Source: Rhizobium sp. Leaf262 (GTDB lineage: Bacteria; Pseudomonadota; Alphaproteobacteria; Rhizobiales; Rhizobiaceae). From it: a stretch of 64,000 nt of DNA. This document shows, one piece after another, positions 39,149 to 49,171 of the stretch. Numbering within the stretch: the stretch's first letter is position 1; every line of letters starts with the position of its first letter. Under the pieces are notes generated by a model. It worked only from the letters and a program-made list of their open reading frames with translations. It had not been told where the DNA came from and did not search any database. The stretch is from the NCBI RefSeq assembly GCF_001422245.1, contig NZ_LMMM01000019.1, forward strand, positions 173,501 through 237,500, given 5' to 3'. Position numbers and translations under genes: made by a program.

Positions 39149-40939
39149 ATGCATCGTTACCGCAGCCACACCTGTGCCGCTCTCCGCAAGTCGCATGTCG
39201 GCGAGACCGTTCGTCTTTCCGGCTGGGTTCATCGTGTGCGAGATCATGGCGGCGTTCTCTTCATCGACCTTCGCGACCATTACGGCATCACGCAGGTCGT
39301 AGCAGACCCGGACAGCCCGGCCTTCAAGACGGCGGAAGTCGTTCGCGGCGAGTGGGTCATCCGCATCGATGGTCTGGTCAAGGCCCGTTCGGAAGACACC
39401 GTCAACAAGGGCATGGCAACAGGCGAGATCGAGCTTTACGCGCAGGAAATCGAAGTGCTGGCCGCTTCCAAGGAACTGCCGCTGCCGGTCTTCGGCGAGC
39501 CGGATTATCCGGAAGACGTGCGCCTGAAGTACCGCTTCCTCGACCTGCGCCGTGATACGCTGCATAAGAACATCGTCAAGCGCACGCAGATCATCTCCGA
39601 CATGCGCCGCCGCATGGGCGATATCGGCTTTGCCGAATATTCCACGCCGATCCTGACGGCCTCCTCGCCGGAAGGCGCACGCGACTTCCTCGTGCCGAGC
39701 CGTATCCACGAAGGCAAGTTCTTCGCTCTGCCGCAGGCACCGCAGCAGTACAAGCAGCTTCTGATGGTCGCCGGTTTCGACCGCTACTTCCAGATCGCAC
39801 CGTGCTTCCGCGATGAAGACCCGCGTGCAGACCGTTTGCCCGGCGAATTCTACCAGCTCGACCTCGAAATGAGCTTCGTGACACAGGAAGACGTCTGGGA
39901 AACCATGGAGCCGGTCATTCGCGGCGTGTTCGAGCAGTTTGCCGAAGGCAAGCCTGTCACCCAGAACTTCCGCCGCATCGCCTATGACGATTCGATCCGC
40001 ACCTATGGTTCCGACAAGCCGGACCTGCGTAACCCGATTGAAATGCAGGCTGTGACCGACCATTTCGCCGGTTCCGGCTTCAAGGTCTTCGCAAACATGA
40101 TCGCGTCCAACCCGAAGGTCGAAGTCTGGGCAATCCCGGCCAAGACCGGTGGCTCCAGAGCATTCTGCGACCGCATGAACGCATGGGCGCAGGGACAGGG
40201 TCAGCCCGGCCTTGGCTATATCTTCTGGAAGGAAGAGGACGGCAAGGTTGTCGGTTCCGGCCCGCTTGCCAAGAACATTGGCGAAGAACGCACCGAGGCG
40301 CTGCGCGTGCAGCTTGGTCTGGAAGCGGGCGATGCGTCCTTCTTCGTGGCCGGTGATCCTGCCAAGTTCTACAAGTTCGCAGGCGAAGCCCGCACCCGTG
40401 CAGGCGAGGAACTGAACCTCGTTGACCGCGACCGTTTCGAGCTGTGCTGGATCGTCGACTTCCCGTTCTTCGAATACAACGAAGAAGAAAAGAAGATCGA
40501 CTTCGCGCACAACCCGTTCTCCATGCCGCAGGGCGGAATGGACGCGCTGGAAAATCAGGACCCGTTGACGATCAAGGCCTACCAGTACGACATGGTCTGC
40601 AACGGCTACGAAATCGCCTCCGGCTCCATTCGTAACCAGTCGCCGGAACTGATGGTCAAGGCCTTCGAGAAGGTTGGTCTGAGCCAGCAGGACGTGGAAG
40701 ACCGCTTCGGCGGCCTCTACCGCGCCTTCCAGTATGGCGCACCTCCGCATGGCGGCATGGCTGCCGGTGTGGATCGCGTCGTGATGCTGCTGACCGGCAC
40801 GAAGAACCTGCGCGAAATCACGCTGTTCCCGATGAACCAGCAGGCACAGGATCTGCTGATGAATGCACCGGCACCGGCCACGCCAACGCAGCTTCGCGAA
40901 CTGGCGCTGCGCGTCGTTCCGACGCCGAAGAAAGACTGA
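39149..40939 (+). CDS. aspS: Aspartyl-tRNA synthetase, probably non-discriminating
   Basis: 596 residues, bacterial type. The N-terminal OB anticodon-binding domain has [15 protein letters not shown], followed by class II core motifs [41 protein letters not shown] (motif 2) and a [11 protein letters not shown] motif 3. The bacterial insertion (GAD) domain lies between. His in RDHGG, where E. coli has Leu, is the residue linked to non-discriminating AspRS in other bacteria. With GatCAB this would charge both Asp and Asn tRNAs. The start matches the family N-terminus MHRYRSH. Confidence 0.96.
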   Translation: MHRYRSHTCAALRKSHVGETVRLSGWVHRVRDHGGVLFIDLRDHYGITQVVADPDSPAFKTAEVVRGEWVIRIDGLVKARSEDTVNKGMATGEIELYAQEIEVLAASKELPLPVFGEPDYPEDVRLKYRFLDLRRDTLHKNIVKRTQIISDMRRRMGDIGFAEYSTPILTASSPEGARDFLVPSRIHEGKFFALPQAPQQYKQLLMVAGFDRYFQIAPCFRDEDPRADRLPGEFYQLDLEMSFVTQEDVWETMEPVIRGVFEQFAEGKPVTQNFRRIAYDDSIRTYGSDKPDLRNPIEMQAVTDHFAGSGFKVFANMIASNPKVEVWAIPAKTGGSRAFCDRMNAWAQGQGQPGLGYIFWKEEDGKVVGSGPLAKNIGEERTEALRVQLGLEAGDASFFVAGDPAKFYKFAGEARTRAGEELNLVDRDRFELCWIVDFPFFEYNEEEKKIDFAHNPFSMPQGGMDALENQDPLTIKAYQYDMVCNGYEIASGSIRNQSPELMVKAFEKVGLSQQDVEDRFGGLYRAFQYGAPPHGGMAAGVDRVVMLLTGTKNLREITLFPMNQQAQDLLMNAPAPATPTQLRELALRVVPTPKKD

Positions 40940-40944
40940 TAGGG

Positions 40945-41421
40945 ATGCTGCAGGGGCTGCTTGACCGCGCTCGTGCAGCCTTCACCCATGTATTGGCGGC
41001 GGCTTTGGCTGCCGCCTTTTCTTTTTGGGTCGCCCGTCATCTGCTCGGCCACCCGCAGCCGGTCTTTGCCGCCATTACCGCGCTGATCTGCCTCGCTCCC
41101 AATATTCCCAACCATTTCCGGCAGGGCATCAACCTGCTGATCGGCGTTACCACCGGCATCGTCATCGGTGAAATCGCGTTGATGTTTCCCTATGAAATGG
41201 GCGAAGTCAGGATGGCTGTGGCGATCTTCATCGCCATGCTCACGGCGGCATCCTTGAGCAACGCACCGATGGTGGCGATACAGGCAGGCGCATCCGCCAT
41301 GCTCGTTCTCTTACTGGGACCGCAGAGCGCCGGTTTCGTCCGATTTCTGGATGTCATAGTCGGGGTCGCCACCGGACTTTCCATCGCCTTCCTTTTCTTC
41401 AGAAAGAAACCGGATGCCTGA
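40945..41421 (+). CDS. FUSC-like small membrane protein
   Basis: 158 residues, five or six hydrophobic helices. The segment HPQPVFAAITALICLAPNIPNHFRQGINLLIGVTTG resembles the N-terminal membrane half of aromatic acid exporter/FUSC family proteins. The cytoplasmic half is missing, so function is uncertain. It starts 5 bp after aspS, is co-transcribed with it, and ends at a strong terminator. Confidence 0.7.
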   Translation: MLQGLLDRARAAFTHVLAAALAAAFSFWVARHLLGHPQPVFAAITALICLAPNIPNHFRQGINLLIGVTTGIVIGEIALMFPYEMGEVRMAVAIFIAMLTAASLSNAPMVAIQAGASAMLVLLLGPQSAGFVRFLDVIVGVATGLSIAFLFFRKKPDA

Positions 41422-41427
41422 AAACCA

Positions 41428-41462
41428 AAAAGCCCCGGCGCATTCCTGCGCCGGGGCTTTTC
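41428..41462. terminator. Bidirectional intrinsic terminator
   Basis: AAGCCCCGGCGCA-TTCC-TGCGCCGGGGCTT forms a perfect 13-bp stem flanked by A-run and T-run. It is shared by the aspS transcript and the convergent gene at 41477. Confidence 0.92.
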
Positions 41463-41476
41463 GAGGTAATTGACGA

Positions 41477-42667
41477 CTACTCGTTCGCCGTGACCTTCAC
41501 GCCCAGTACCTGCGGAATGGTGTTCGGCGCGCCCATGGCCGCACCCATGATCATGGGGAAGGGGACGGGCTTTGCCGGTTCGGCAGTGATGGTGAAGTTC
41601 TTGGGGTCGTCGATGTAAGTGTTGACGGCCGCAGATACGGCGTTCTGCAGCTCAGGTACATTCAATTGCGCCATCATGATCGGGACCATGCCCTTGATCA
41701 TCTGCGCCAGCTGATCCGATGTGGTACCCTGTTCGGATGCCGCGTAGGAAATACCGCGCTTGGTGATACCCGCATCGTCGAAGCTGATTTCTGCGCTGTT
41801 GAAGGTCAGCTGTTGCATAAGACCAAGCATGGCGAGGCCCGCTGCCTGATCGGCCTGTTCCTTGTTGGGGTTGGCTGCCTGTGCCTTGACGGCTTCCTGC
41901 ATCGACTTGATGAAGTTGAGCGTGTAGCCGGAGAAGCTGAAGGCCATGTTGAGGCGTCCGACATCCTTCAGGTCGATGGAATATTCATCGATCGTGAACG
42001 TGCCGGGCGCGACTTCCCATGAGCCGTTGATGGCCAGATCGCCGGCGACGTTCTGCATGTTGAGCTTTTCGAGAGCTTCGCGGCTCTTCGGATCGGGCAC
42101 ATCCTTGAGGTCTGCCTTGAAACCGCTGGCGTTGACGTCAAAGCTGATCGTGCCCTTGTCTTCGCTGCGGGTCATCGTGGCGGTGGATTCCTCGAAGGAG
42201 AAGGTTTCCTTACCGTCGATGGAGACTTTGGCGGGGCCGCTATGAGCTTCCTCATAAAACAGGAGAGCATCGACCGTGCCGGTTGTGGCGTCAGCAGGAA
42301 CGGTAACGCCGGACATGTAGATATCGGTCACGTCGATGCCGATATTTTCATGCTTGTAGTTGACGTTGTCGAAGCTCATCTTGTCGATGTTGTAGCCGCC
42401 ATTGTCTTCTTCGACGCCTTCCAGCGTGACCTGACCAACGGGGAAGACCTGTTCCTTATTGCCATAGGCACCGAAGGTTACGCCGGTGAGGGTGACGGTC
42501 GAACCATCCACCGCGATGGACTTCGCTTCGATTTCGCCGCCCTGTGCGGCATAGGCGGCATTGATCTTCTTGAGCACGTCTGCGCCATCGAGCGCAAAAG
42601 CAGGCGACGCGAATGCGATGACGGCGGCGCTGGCAAACAGAAAATGCCGTGTAGTTTGAAGTCTCAT
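41477..42667 (-). CDS. Exported protein of unknown function
   Basis: 396 residues. A Sec signal peptide (cleavage after AFA, about residue 25) leads into a soluble, beta-rich mature protein. It shows repeated patterns such as AKSIAVDGSTVTLTGVTF and VNYKHENIGIDVTDIYMSGV, and a helical stretch at about 265-300. No enzyme motif or Cys pair was seen and no family was recognised. A periplasmic location is inferred. It is divergent from parC (224-bp gap). Confidence 0.75.
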   Translation of the reverse strand: MRLQTTRHFLFASAAVIAFASPAFALDGADVLKKINAAYAAQGGEIEAKSIAVDGSTVTLTGVTFGAYGNKEQVFPVGQVTLEGVEEDNGGYNIDKMSFDNVNYKHENIGIDVTDIYMSGVTVPADATTGTVDALLFYEEAHSGPAKVSIDGKETFSFEESTATMTRSEDKGTISFDVNASGFKADLKDVPDPKSREALEKLNMQNVAGDLAINGSWEVAPGTFTIDEYSIDLKDVGRLNMAFSFSGYTLNFIKSMQEAVKAQAANPNKEQADQAAGLAMLGLMQQLTFNSAEISFDDAGITKRGISYAASEQGTTSDQLAQMIKGMVPIMMAQLNVPELQNAVSAAVNTYIDDPKNFTITAEPAKPVPFPMIMGAAMGAPNTIPQVLGVKVTANE

Positions 42668-42891
42668 CCTATCTCTTCCCTCACATTATGAAAACTGACG
42701 ATCGGTAAACCGGAATCATGCATTTATATCCGAGGCATAGCGACGGTCTACTGCATTCGTACTTTGCAACGGATGGCCGAATTGCGGCATAAAAACAAGA
42801 TTAACGAAAAATATACGTCTGACCAACGTCATCCACAGCGCAGAAGCCGTGATTCCTTGCCGGAAATCTGCATTTCCGCTAGTCAAGCGCT

Positions 42892-45171
42892 ATGGGAAAA
42901 AATCTTCTTCCTCCGTCCGGCGGAGACGACGACAACGTATTACCGATCGACCTAAAGGCAGCGCTCGAAGAGCGCTATCTGGCCTATGCGCTGTCGACCA
43001 TCATGCACCGTGCGCTGCCGGACGTGCGCGACGGCCTCAAGCCCGTGCATCGCCGCATCATTCACGCCATGAGCGAGATGGGCATTCGCCCCAACTCCGC
43101 GTTCAAGAAATGCGCCCGTATCGTCGGTGACGTCATCGGTAAGTTCCACCCGCATGGCGACCAGTCGGTCTATGACGCGCTGGTGCGTCTGGCGCAGGAT
43201 TTCTCGCAGCGTTACCCCATCGTCGACGGTCAGGGCAACTTCGGTAACATCGATGGCGATGGCGCTGCCGCCTATCGTTACACCGAAGCGCGCATGACGG
43301 AAGTCGCTGCCCTGCTGCTGGAAGGCATAGAGCAGGACGCAGTCGATTTTCGCCCGACCTATAACGAGGAAGACGACGAACCGGTCGTCATGCCCGGCGC
43401 CTTCCCGAATCTGCTCGCCAATGGCTCGTCCGGCATTGCGGTGGGCATGGCAACCTCCATTCCGCCGCACAACGCCCATGAACTGTGTGATGCAGCCCTT
43501 CGGCTGATCAAGAACCCCGAGGCAACCGTCGAGGACCTGATGTTCGATCCCGCCCACCCGGAAAAGGGCGGCATCGAGGGACCGGACCTGCCGACGGGCG
43601 GTGTGATCGTCGAGAGCCGCGAAAGCATGCTCGAGGCCTACAAGACCGGCCGCGGCGGCTTCCGCGTTCGTGCGAAGTGGGAGATCGAAGACCTCGGCCG
43701 TGGCGGCTACCAGATCGTCATCACCGAAATTCCCTATCAGGTGCAGAAATCGCGGCTGATCGAGAAGATCGCCGAGCTGCTGCTGGCCCGCCGCCTGCCG
43801 CTGCTGGAAGATGTCCGCGACGAATCCGCCGAGGACGTGCGCGTGGTACTGGTGCCGAAGAACCGCACCGTCGACGCCACGCTGCTGATGGAATCACTGT
43901 TCCGTCTGTCCGATCTGGAAAACCGCATTCCGCTCAACATGAACGTCCTGTCCATGGGCCGTGTGCCAAAGGTCATGGCGCTGAACGAAGTGCTAAAGGA
44001 GTGGCTGGACCACCGCCGCGACGTGCTGCTGCGCCGCTCGCGCTTCCGCCTGGCCGCCATCGATCGCCGCCTTGAAGTCCTCGGCGGCTTTCTTATCGCC
44101 TATCTCAACATCGACGAGATCATTGCCATCATCCGCGAGGAAGATGAGCCGAAGCCGGTCATGGTTGCCCGCTTCAACCTGACGGATGTCCAGGCAGAAG
44201 CCATTCTCAACATGCGCCTGCGCTCCCTGCGCAAGTTGGAAGAATTCGAAATCCGCACGGAATTCGATGGTCTGAGCAGCGAAAAGGCCGAGATCGAGTC
44301 GCTGCTGGCATCGCCCGACAAGCAGTGGAAAACGGTTTCTTGGGAAATCGAAGAGGTCAAGAAAAAATACGCCAAGGCCACCAAGCTGGGTGCGCGCCGC
44401 ACCCTGTTTGCCATGGCGCCGACCGCCGATGTCGATGCCATCCAGCAGTCGATGATCGAAAAAGAGCCCGTGACCATCGTCATTTCCCAGAAGGGCTGGA
44501 TCAGGGCGCTTAAGGGCCACATGGCCGATACGTCTGCACTGACCTTCAAGGAAGGCGACGGCCCGAAGCTGGCTTTCCCGGCGCAGACGACAGACAAATT
44601 GCTGCTGGTGACGACAGGCGGCAAGGCCTACACGCTGGGCGCAGACAAGCTGCCGGGCGGACGCGGCCATGGCGAGCCGGTGCGCATCATGGTGGATATG
44701 GAAAACGATCAGGACATTCTGACCGCCTTCGTCCACGACCCCTCGCGCAAGCTGCTGCTGGCCTCGACCGCAGGCAACGGCTTCGTCATTGCGGAAACGG
44801 AAATGGTGGCCAATACCCGCAAGGGCAAGCAGATCATGAACGTGGCCATGCCCGATGAGATGAAGATGGTCGTGCCCGTGACGGGCGACCATGTCGCCGT
44901 GGTCGGTGAAAACCGCAAGATGCTGACCTTCCCGCTCTCGCAGGTGCCGGAAATGTCACGCGGCAAGGGCGTGCGCCTGCAACGCTACAAGGATGGCGGT
45001 ATTTCGGACGTGAAATGCTTTGCGCTCGCAACCGGCCTCACATGGGAAGACAGCGCCGGGCGCTCCTTCTCCAAGGTTGGCGACGAACTGCTGGAATGGA
45101 TGGCCGACCGCGCCACCGCAGGCCGCACCGTGCCGAAGGGTTTTCCGCGTAGCGGCAAGTTCGGCGGGTAA
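42892..45171 (+). CDS. parC: DNA topoisomerase IV subunit A
   Basis: 759 residues. It decatenates daughter chromosomes with ParE. The breakage-reunion domain starts [31 protein letters not shown]. The catalytic Tyr lies in [10 protein letters not shown] (about 130). The C-terminal beta-pinwheel repeats are degenerate (about 495-740), as usual for ParC. In the quinolone-determining region the sequence is [13 protein letters not shown], so Gln stands where GyrA/ParC often has Ser. The start MGKNLLPP fits rhizobial homologues although no Shine-Dalgarno is visible. Confidence 0.95.
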   Translation: MGKNLLPPSGGDDDNVLPIDLKAALEERYLAYALSTIMHRALPDVRDGLKPVHRRIIHAMSEMGIRPNSAFKKCARIVGDVIGKFHPHGDQSVYDALVRLAQDFSQRYPIVDGQGNFGNIDGDGAAAYRYTEARMTEVAALLLEGIEQDAVDFRPTYNEEDDEPVVMPGAFPNLLANGSSGIAVGMATSIPPHNAHELCDAALRLIKNPEATVEDLMFDPAHPEKGGIEGPDLPTGGVIVESRESMLEAYKTGRGGFRVRAKWEIEDLGRGGYQIVITEIPYQVQKSRLIEKIAELLLARRLPLLEDVRDESAEDVRVVLVPKNRTVDATLLMESLFRLSDLENRIPLNMNVLSMGRVPKVMALNEVLKEWLDHRRDVLLRRSRFRLAAIDRRLEVLGGFLIAYLNIDEIIAIIREEDEPKPVMVARFNLTDVQAEAILNMRLRSLRKLEEFEIRTEFDGLSSEKAEIESLLASPDKQWKTVSWEIEEVKKKYAKATKLGARRTLFAMAPTADVDAIQQSMIEKEPVTIVISQKGWIRALKGHMADTSALTFKEGDGPKLAFPAQTTDKLLLVTTGGKAYTLGADKLPGGRGHGEPVRIMVDMENDQDILTAFVHDPSRKLLLASTAGNGFVIAETEMVANTRKGKQIMNVAMPDEMKMVVPVTGDHVAVVGENRKMLTFPLSQVPEMSRGKGVRLQRYKDGGISDVKCFALATGLTWEDSAGRSFSKVGDELLEWMADRATAGRTVPKGFPRSGKFGG

Positions 45172-45196
45172 GGGCAGGCGGTCCTCTCTCGACGTC

Positions 45197-45219
45197 ATCC
45201 TCGGGCTTGACCCGAGGAT
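45197..45219. repeat. Short palindromic intergenic repeat
   Basis: ATCCTCGGG-N5-CCCGAGGAT, a perfect 9-bp inverted repeat 26 bp after parC. The form CTCGGGCTTGACCCGAG is a very common intergenic repeat in alphaproteobacteria (recalled, not searched). It may also terminate parC transcription, although no T-run follows. Confidence 0.55.
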
Positions 45220-45293
45220 CTAACCACATCACCGCGAGAAAAACGGCGATATACCATTTTCCCGTGCAGCCAAGTTCCACAGCTACACCCACA

Positions 45294-45337
45294 AAAAAGC
45301 CCACCGACGATTGGAAGAACCAACCATCGGTGGGCTT
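45294..45337 (-). terminator. Intrinsic terminator of the PRC-barrel gene
   Basis: AAGCCCACCGA at 45297-45307 pairs with TCGGTGGGCTT at 45327-45337. The stem extends through GATTGG/CCAA. On the minus strand it runs into a T6 tract. Confidence 0.85.
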
Positions 45338-45373
45338 GAAGACTGGCGGAAAATAACCGCCTATCTCGATGGA

Positions 45374-45841
45374 TCAGTCGTCCAGCTTGTCATAGTCAAG
45401 CTTCGGCGCCGCTGTCAGCGCATCCTTCGTCGTGTCGACATAAGCCTTCCACGTGCCGTTATCATTGTTGATGGCAACGGAGGCCGGGTCGAGAACGACA
45501 TAGCTCTTGTCGATGCCGAGGAAGCCGCCGACGCTGGCGACCAGACCGATGACGGACTTGCCATCGCCGATCACGACATCTTCGATCTCACCGATTTCCT
45601 CATTCTGCGCATTGTAGATGTCCATGCCATCCAGCTGCGAAGCGGTGAGGTCGGTCTTCTGCACGTTGACGAACTTCAAAGGGCCGCTTGCCTTGGTGCC
45701 CATGGTGATCCCCGGACCCGAAAGCGCCGCATCGGCACCAGCAGCCGGTGCTGCCGAAGGAGCCGTCGTCGCTGTCTGCGCAAACGCAACAGAAGATGTC
45801 AGAACTGCCGCAGCAGCCAGTGCGAAAACCTTGTTTTTCAT
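45374..45841 (-). CDS. Exported PRC-barrel domain protein
   Basis: 155 residues. A Sec signal peptide (MKNKVFALAAAAVLTSSVAFAQ) is followed by an Ala/Pro-rich linker and a PRC-barrel domain (about 60-125: LDGMDIYNAQNEEIGEIEDVVIGDGKSV). Family knowledge: small beta-barrels used for protein or RNA contacts; exported versions in rhizobia are of unknown function and often stress-induced. GGGAAG precedes the ATG. It borders the AT-rich island. Confidence 0.85.
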   Translation of the reverse strand: MKNKVFALAAAAVLTSSVAFAQTATTAPSAAPAAGADAALSGPGITMGTKASGPLKFVNVQKTDLTASQLDGMDIYNAQNEEIGEIEDVVIGDGKSVIGLVASVGGFLGIDKSYVVLDPASVAINNDNGTWKAYVDTTKDALTAAPKLDYDKLDD

Positions 45842-45973
45842 AGTGTTTCTTCCCTTTCAGTATCGGACATGGTGTCCGGGGGAAGAACGGGTGAGGGTGG
45901 GTTTGGTTCCTAATACAGACTTGGAAATATGCAAAGCATCTTATGGGCGCTGGTTGTATTTTGAGTCAGTCTA

Positions 45974-46447
45974 ATGGCATTGTACGATCAGACGTTGAGA
46001 GTTGATTCGATCCTCGAAAGTGTTTTGGTGAAGCATAATCATCATATTGAGACTGATAGAGATCATTTCTGGGTAGCCAGTTGCTTAGGATGTCTATTCG
46101 GGGGATGGATGTCTGCTTCTTTTTGTATCATTGCTTTCGCATCGGACGGAACTGTTGGAGGAAGTGCCTTGGCTTTCGAAAGTGCGATCTCAATAATTCT
46201 CTCGGCTCTTTCTGTAATAATTACAGTTCTTGCAATAATAATCGCTGTAGTGGGAACTATAGGATTTAATACTTTGAGGCGTGCGGCTTTTGATGCGGGA
46301 ATGAAACATGCTGTAGCGCAAATGAATGACGGCGGGGAACTTCGAAAAATACTGTTAGCTCGAGTAGATGAGCTGGCCGCTAATGCTGGCTTTAAGCCTA
46401 TACCTGAAAGTGAGTGGGGCAATAAAGAGGGAGAATATGGCGAATGA
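45974..46447 (+). CDS. Two-pass membrane protein, first gene of the AT-rich island
   Basis: 157 residues, no recognised family. A short N-terminal segment (ESVLVKHNHHIETDRDHFW) is followed by two membrane stretches (about 33-58 and 65-98, the second rich in Ile/Val). A cytoplasmic C-terminal tail of about 55 residues ends in acidic residues. A 60-base sample (46201-46260) is 37% GC, well below the flanking genes, and codon use is AT-rich. The stop overlaps the start of the ImmA/IrrE gene (ATGA), so the three genes form one translation unit. No clear promoter or Shine-Dalgarno was found. Confidence 0.7.
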   Translation: MALYDQTLRVDSILESVLVKHNHHIETDRDHFWVASCLGCLFGGWMSASFCIIAFASDGTVGGSALAFESAISIILSALSVIITVLAIIIAVVGTIGFNTLRRAAFDAGMKHAVAQMNDGGELRKILLARVDELAANAGFKPIPESEWGNKEGEYGE

Positions 46448-46950
46448 AGAAGCCATCAAGGGAGTGGGAAAGCTTAGACCCATCTGAGAGAGATGTGATC
46501 GCGTCACATCAATCAGAAATACCAGTCAAGGTTGGTGAATTGGCAGCATCATTTGGTGTAACGGTTAAAGTTACCACTCTAGATGTTGGAATCTCGGGAA
46601 TGATTGAACCGTGCCAGACCTCTCAGAGCGGTTATAAAATCACCATCAATAAACATGAGCCGAAGCACCGTCAGCGATTTACTCTCGCCCATGAGATCGC
46701 TCATTTTCTGTTGCACAAAGAACTCATAGGGGTCGGTCTGACAGACAACATTTTGTATAGGTCCAAGTTATCGGATGAAAGAGAAGCAGAGGCTAATCGA
46801 TTGGCATCAGATATTTTAATGCCTCGCTCAATATTACGGGAATCCATAAAGCAATATGGGCAAAAGAAAGCAGCCGACTATGTCGCTCCAATCTCGATGA
46901 AATTTGGGGTGTCTGAAGACGCAATGCGTATTTCTCTGGGACTCAAATAA
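46444..46950 (+). CDS. ImmA/IrrE family metallopeptidase
   Basis: 168 residues. The zinc-peptidase motif HEIAHFLLH (about 81-89) gives HExxH, and the third-ligand region is EREAEANRLASDILMP (about 109-124). The N-terminal part KVGELAASFGVTVKV fits the family. Family knowledge: ImmA cleaves the phage-like repressor ImmR and IrrE/DdrO pairs govern damage responses. No Xre-type repressor is adjacent here, so the target is unknown. It overlaps both neighbours (ATGA before, TAATG after). Low GC as in the rest of the island. Confidence 0.88.
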   Translation: MKKPSREWESLDPSERDVIASHQSEIPVKVGELAASFGVTVKVTTLDVGISGMIEPCQTSQSGYKITINKHEPKHRQRFTLAHEIAHFLLHKELIGVGLTDNILYRSKLSDEREAEANRLASDILMPRSILRESIKQYGQKKAADYVAPISMKFGVSEDAMRISLGLK

Positions 46951-48026
46951 TGACCGTGAATTATCTTCCCGTTATGAGTGTTCGCCCATCAGAAATTATC
47001 GCTCTAACAGAGGTTCCAGATGTTGCTAAGGACAGGATGCTCCCGCTTTTCTTGGTCCGTCCTTGGTTGGGGAAGGGCTCGTTGCGGAGAGCGACTGATC
47101 GTGTTCAGCATGCATTGGGGGGACGGAGGTGGATTGCGAACTTAGATGTTTCATATGAAGGTGAAGATGAAGGCAGCTCAGCAGAGATGGCGCATCTACA
47201 GATTTCAGAAGGGGCATTCGAAAATTGGAAGATTTTTATTCAAGAGATGCCAAACTGTATTCCAGCAGCTATAGTCTGTCCTGAAATCGAGGATTTTGCA
47301 CTTCAAATTAATTCGTTAATTGAACTTGGCAGAGGGTTAGCCGTCCGCTTTGATAGGCGGCAGATAAGCGACATCAACCCATATGTTTTAGAGCTCTCTA
47401 AGCTAAATCTGGCAGAGCTTTACATAGTTCTTGATTATGGCCAAAGAGATGCTCGTATCATGCGAGATGTTGGAGTAGCGGTTGAGGATTGCAAAATAGT
47501 CATGGAAAACCTGCCTGAGGTTAATCTGGCGATATCTGCAACAACGTTTCCCGGTACGTTCGAAGCAGATAACGAAACTATTTACGAGCGGACTTTTCAT
47601 TCAAGCGTTGCACAGGGTATTCCGTCCAATACTCTAATTTACAGCGATCATGGTAGTACCCGAGTAAGAGATGACAAGGGTGGCGGAACGCCGAGACCGA
47701 GAATCGATTTGCCGCGAGACAACGTATGGCATTTTTTCAGAAGCGAGCTGGTTCGGAAAGAAGACATGTCCAAAAGCGAGTATATCGCTTTGCGAGATGA
47801 AGAATACAGAAATATGGCAGATTCGGCCGTTAAAAGTCGAAATTGGGATCCCAACTTGAATATTTGGGGTACGCAATTCATAAAAATTACTCAGTTGGGG
47901 TCAGACTACGGTATCAATTCACCTGCGAAATCCACTGCATGCCGAATAAATATTCATTTGACCCGCCAAGCTTTATATGGCTCCACGCTGACTTCGAGTG
48001 ACTTCGAGGAGGACTGGGTAGACTAG
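46950..48026 (+). CDS. Beta-family protein (T4 beta-protein-like)
   Basis: 358 residues, no signal or membrane segment. The opening YLPVMSVRPSEIIALTEVPD...MLPLFLVRPW, the central LAVRFDRRQ and LAELYIVLDYGQRDAR segments, and NTLIYSDHGSTR match the pattern of the beta family (Pfam Beta_protein), as far as can be judged by eye. The fold appears TIM-barrel-like (alternating beta/alpha). The family's biochemical role is not established. Its start shares one base with the upstream stop. AT-rich composition marks it as acquired with its two partners. Confidence 0.65.
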   Translation: MTVNYLPVMSVRPSEIIALTEVPDVAKDRMLPLFLVRPWLGKGSLRRATDRVQHALGGRRWIANLDVSYEGEDEGSSAEMAHLQISEGAFENWKIFIQEMPNCIPAAIVCPEIEDFALQINSLIELGRGLAVRFDRRQISDINPYVLELSKLNLAELYIVLDYGQRDARIMRDVGVAVEDCKIVMENLPEVNLAISATTFPGTFEADNETIYERTFHSSVAQGIPSNTLIYSDHGSTRVRDDKGGGTPRPRIDLPRDNVWHFFRSELVRKEDMSKSEYIALRDEEYRNMADSAVKSRNWDPNLNIWGTQFIKITQLGSDYGINSPAKSTACRINIHLTRQALYGSTLTSSDFEEDWVD

Positions 48027-48126
48027 TTAACTGATAGACCTGATATAATCGCTTTTCGCCGTTTATTTGCAAATTAGGCCACGATCTAGCGTGATTTATT
48101 TCAGTCATTAATGGGTGAAGCAGTAT

Positions 48127-49077
48127 TTATCCCCACTCCCCATCCACAAACTTCAGCGCATCGATAATCGATACCTGCCACACATCCCAGACATGATCCC
48201 CATCCGTGATCCGTAGTTCGGATTTGCGGTTGTCGGCTTGCAGGGTTTCGTGGAGGGCGATGGCGCCGCGCCAGAGGGAGAAGCCGTCGTCGTCGCCGAC
48301 GGTGAGGTAGGTGGCGGGGAGGTCCTGTTTGTTGGCGACGTGCTGGGCTACCGTCGTGAAGATGTTCTGGTCGTTGAAGCGTCTGGCATCGAAGGGTTTG
48401 CCGAAGGAGCCGGAGAAATGATCGCCGGTGGAGGGCAGCACGATGCCGCTGGTGATGGTGGCGCGGTCGACGCGGTGGAAGAAGGCGCTGTCCTGAATGA
48501 GTTTCAGCTCGGCGGGCGTCTTGTCGAGATCGCTGGCGGGCACGTTCTGCCAGATTGCGCCTGAGAGGCTGGCGACGGCGGCATAGAGGTCTTCATGAGC
48601 ATAGGCCAGATGCAGCGCGCCGAAACCGCCCATGGACAGACCGATGATGGCGCGGCCCTGCCTGTCCTTGCGCACGGGCAGCGTCTTTTCCACATGCACC
48701 CGCAGATCGCCCGTCAGCGCCGTCTCGTAATTGCCGGGACCGCCGACATCGGCGGAATCCACATACCAGCTGTTTTTCACGCCGGGCATGACGACGACCA
48801 CGGGGCGGATCGTGCCTGACGCAATCATGCCATCCAGCGTTTTCTGGATATTGCCCAGATCGCGCCAGCTGTTCTGGTCGCCATCATGGCCATGCAGCAG
48901 GTAGAGCACCGGCCAGCCATTTTCCGGCGGCTCGCCATCCGGGCGGTAGATGTTGACGGGCAGGTCGGCATTCAGCGCCTTGCTGTGAAAGGTGGCATCG
49001 GCAAGGGTGCCGGCAATGCTGGCAGAGGCTGCCGATACGAAGGTCATGACGGATAATGCCAACATTACAGCGTGCAT
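48127..49077 (-). CDS. Exported alpha/beta hydrolase, esterase family
   Basis: 316 residues from the ATG at 49077 (GAGGTG upstream); a GTG at 49083 has its own AAGGAG. A signal peptide is followed by an esterase-D/antigen-85-like fold: VLYLLHGHDGDQNSW (oxyanion region), nucleophile elbow GLSMGGFG, and a likely catalytic Asp and His in VGDDDGF and DGDHVWDVW. Family knowledge: hydrolyses acyl or thioesters, including S-formylglutathione-like substrates, but export here argues for an envelope or polymer substrate. Confidence 0.85.
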   Translation of the reverse strand: MHAVMLALSVMTFVSAASASIAGTLADATFHSKALNADLPVNIYRPDGEPPENGWPVLYLLHGHDGDQNSWRDLGNIQKTLDGMIASGTIRPVVVVMPGVKNSWYVDSADVGGPGNYETALTGDLRVHVEKTLPVRKDRQGRAIIGLSMGGFGALHLAYAHEDLYAAVASLSGAIWQNVPASDLDKTPAELKLIQDSAFFHRVDRATITSGIVLPSTGDHFSGSFGKPFDARRFNDQNIFTTVAQHVANKQDLPATYLTVGDDDGFSLWRGAIALHETLQADNRKSELRITDGDHVWDVWQVSIIDALKFVDGEWG

Positions 49078-49171
49078 GCTCACCTCACTCCTTCACCTTC
49101 AGTCCGCGCTCGCATCCATGCCGTTTCAAAGTACGGCGAGGACCTGAAAACAGCCATGACGAGCCGGGGGC

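Noticed and set aside
39098..40750. 550-codon open frame antisense to aspS
   Set aside because: A shadow of a strongly coding gene; no conserved motifs and no ribosome binding site.
45842..45973. Promoter for the AT-rich island
   Set aside because: TTGGAA at 45921 and several AT-rich hexamers were tried, but none had acceptable spacing to a -10, so none is called.
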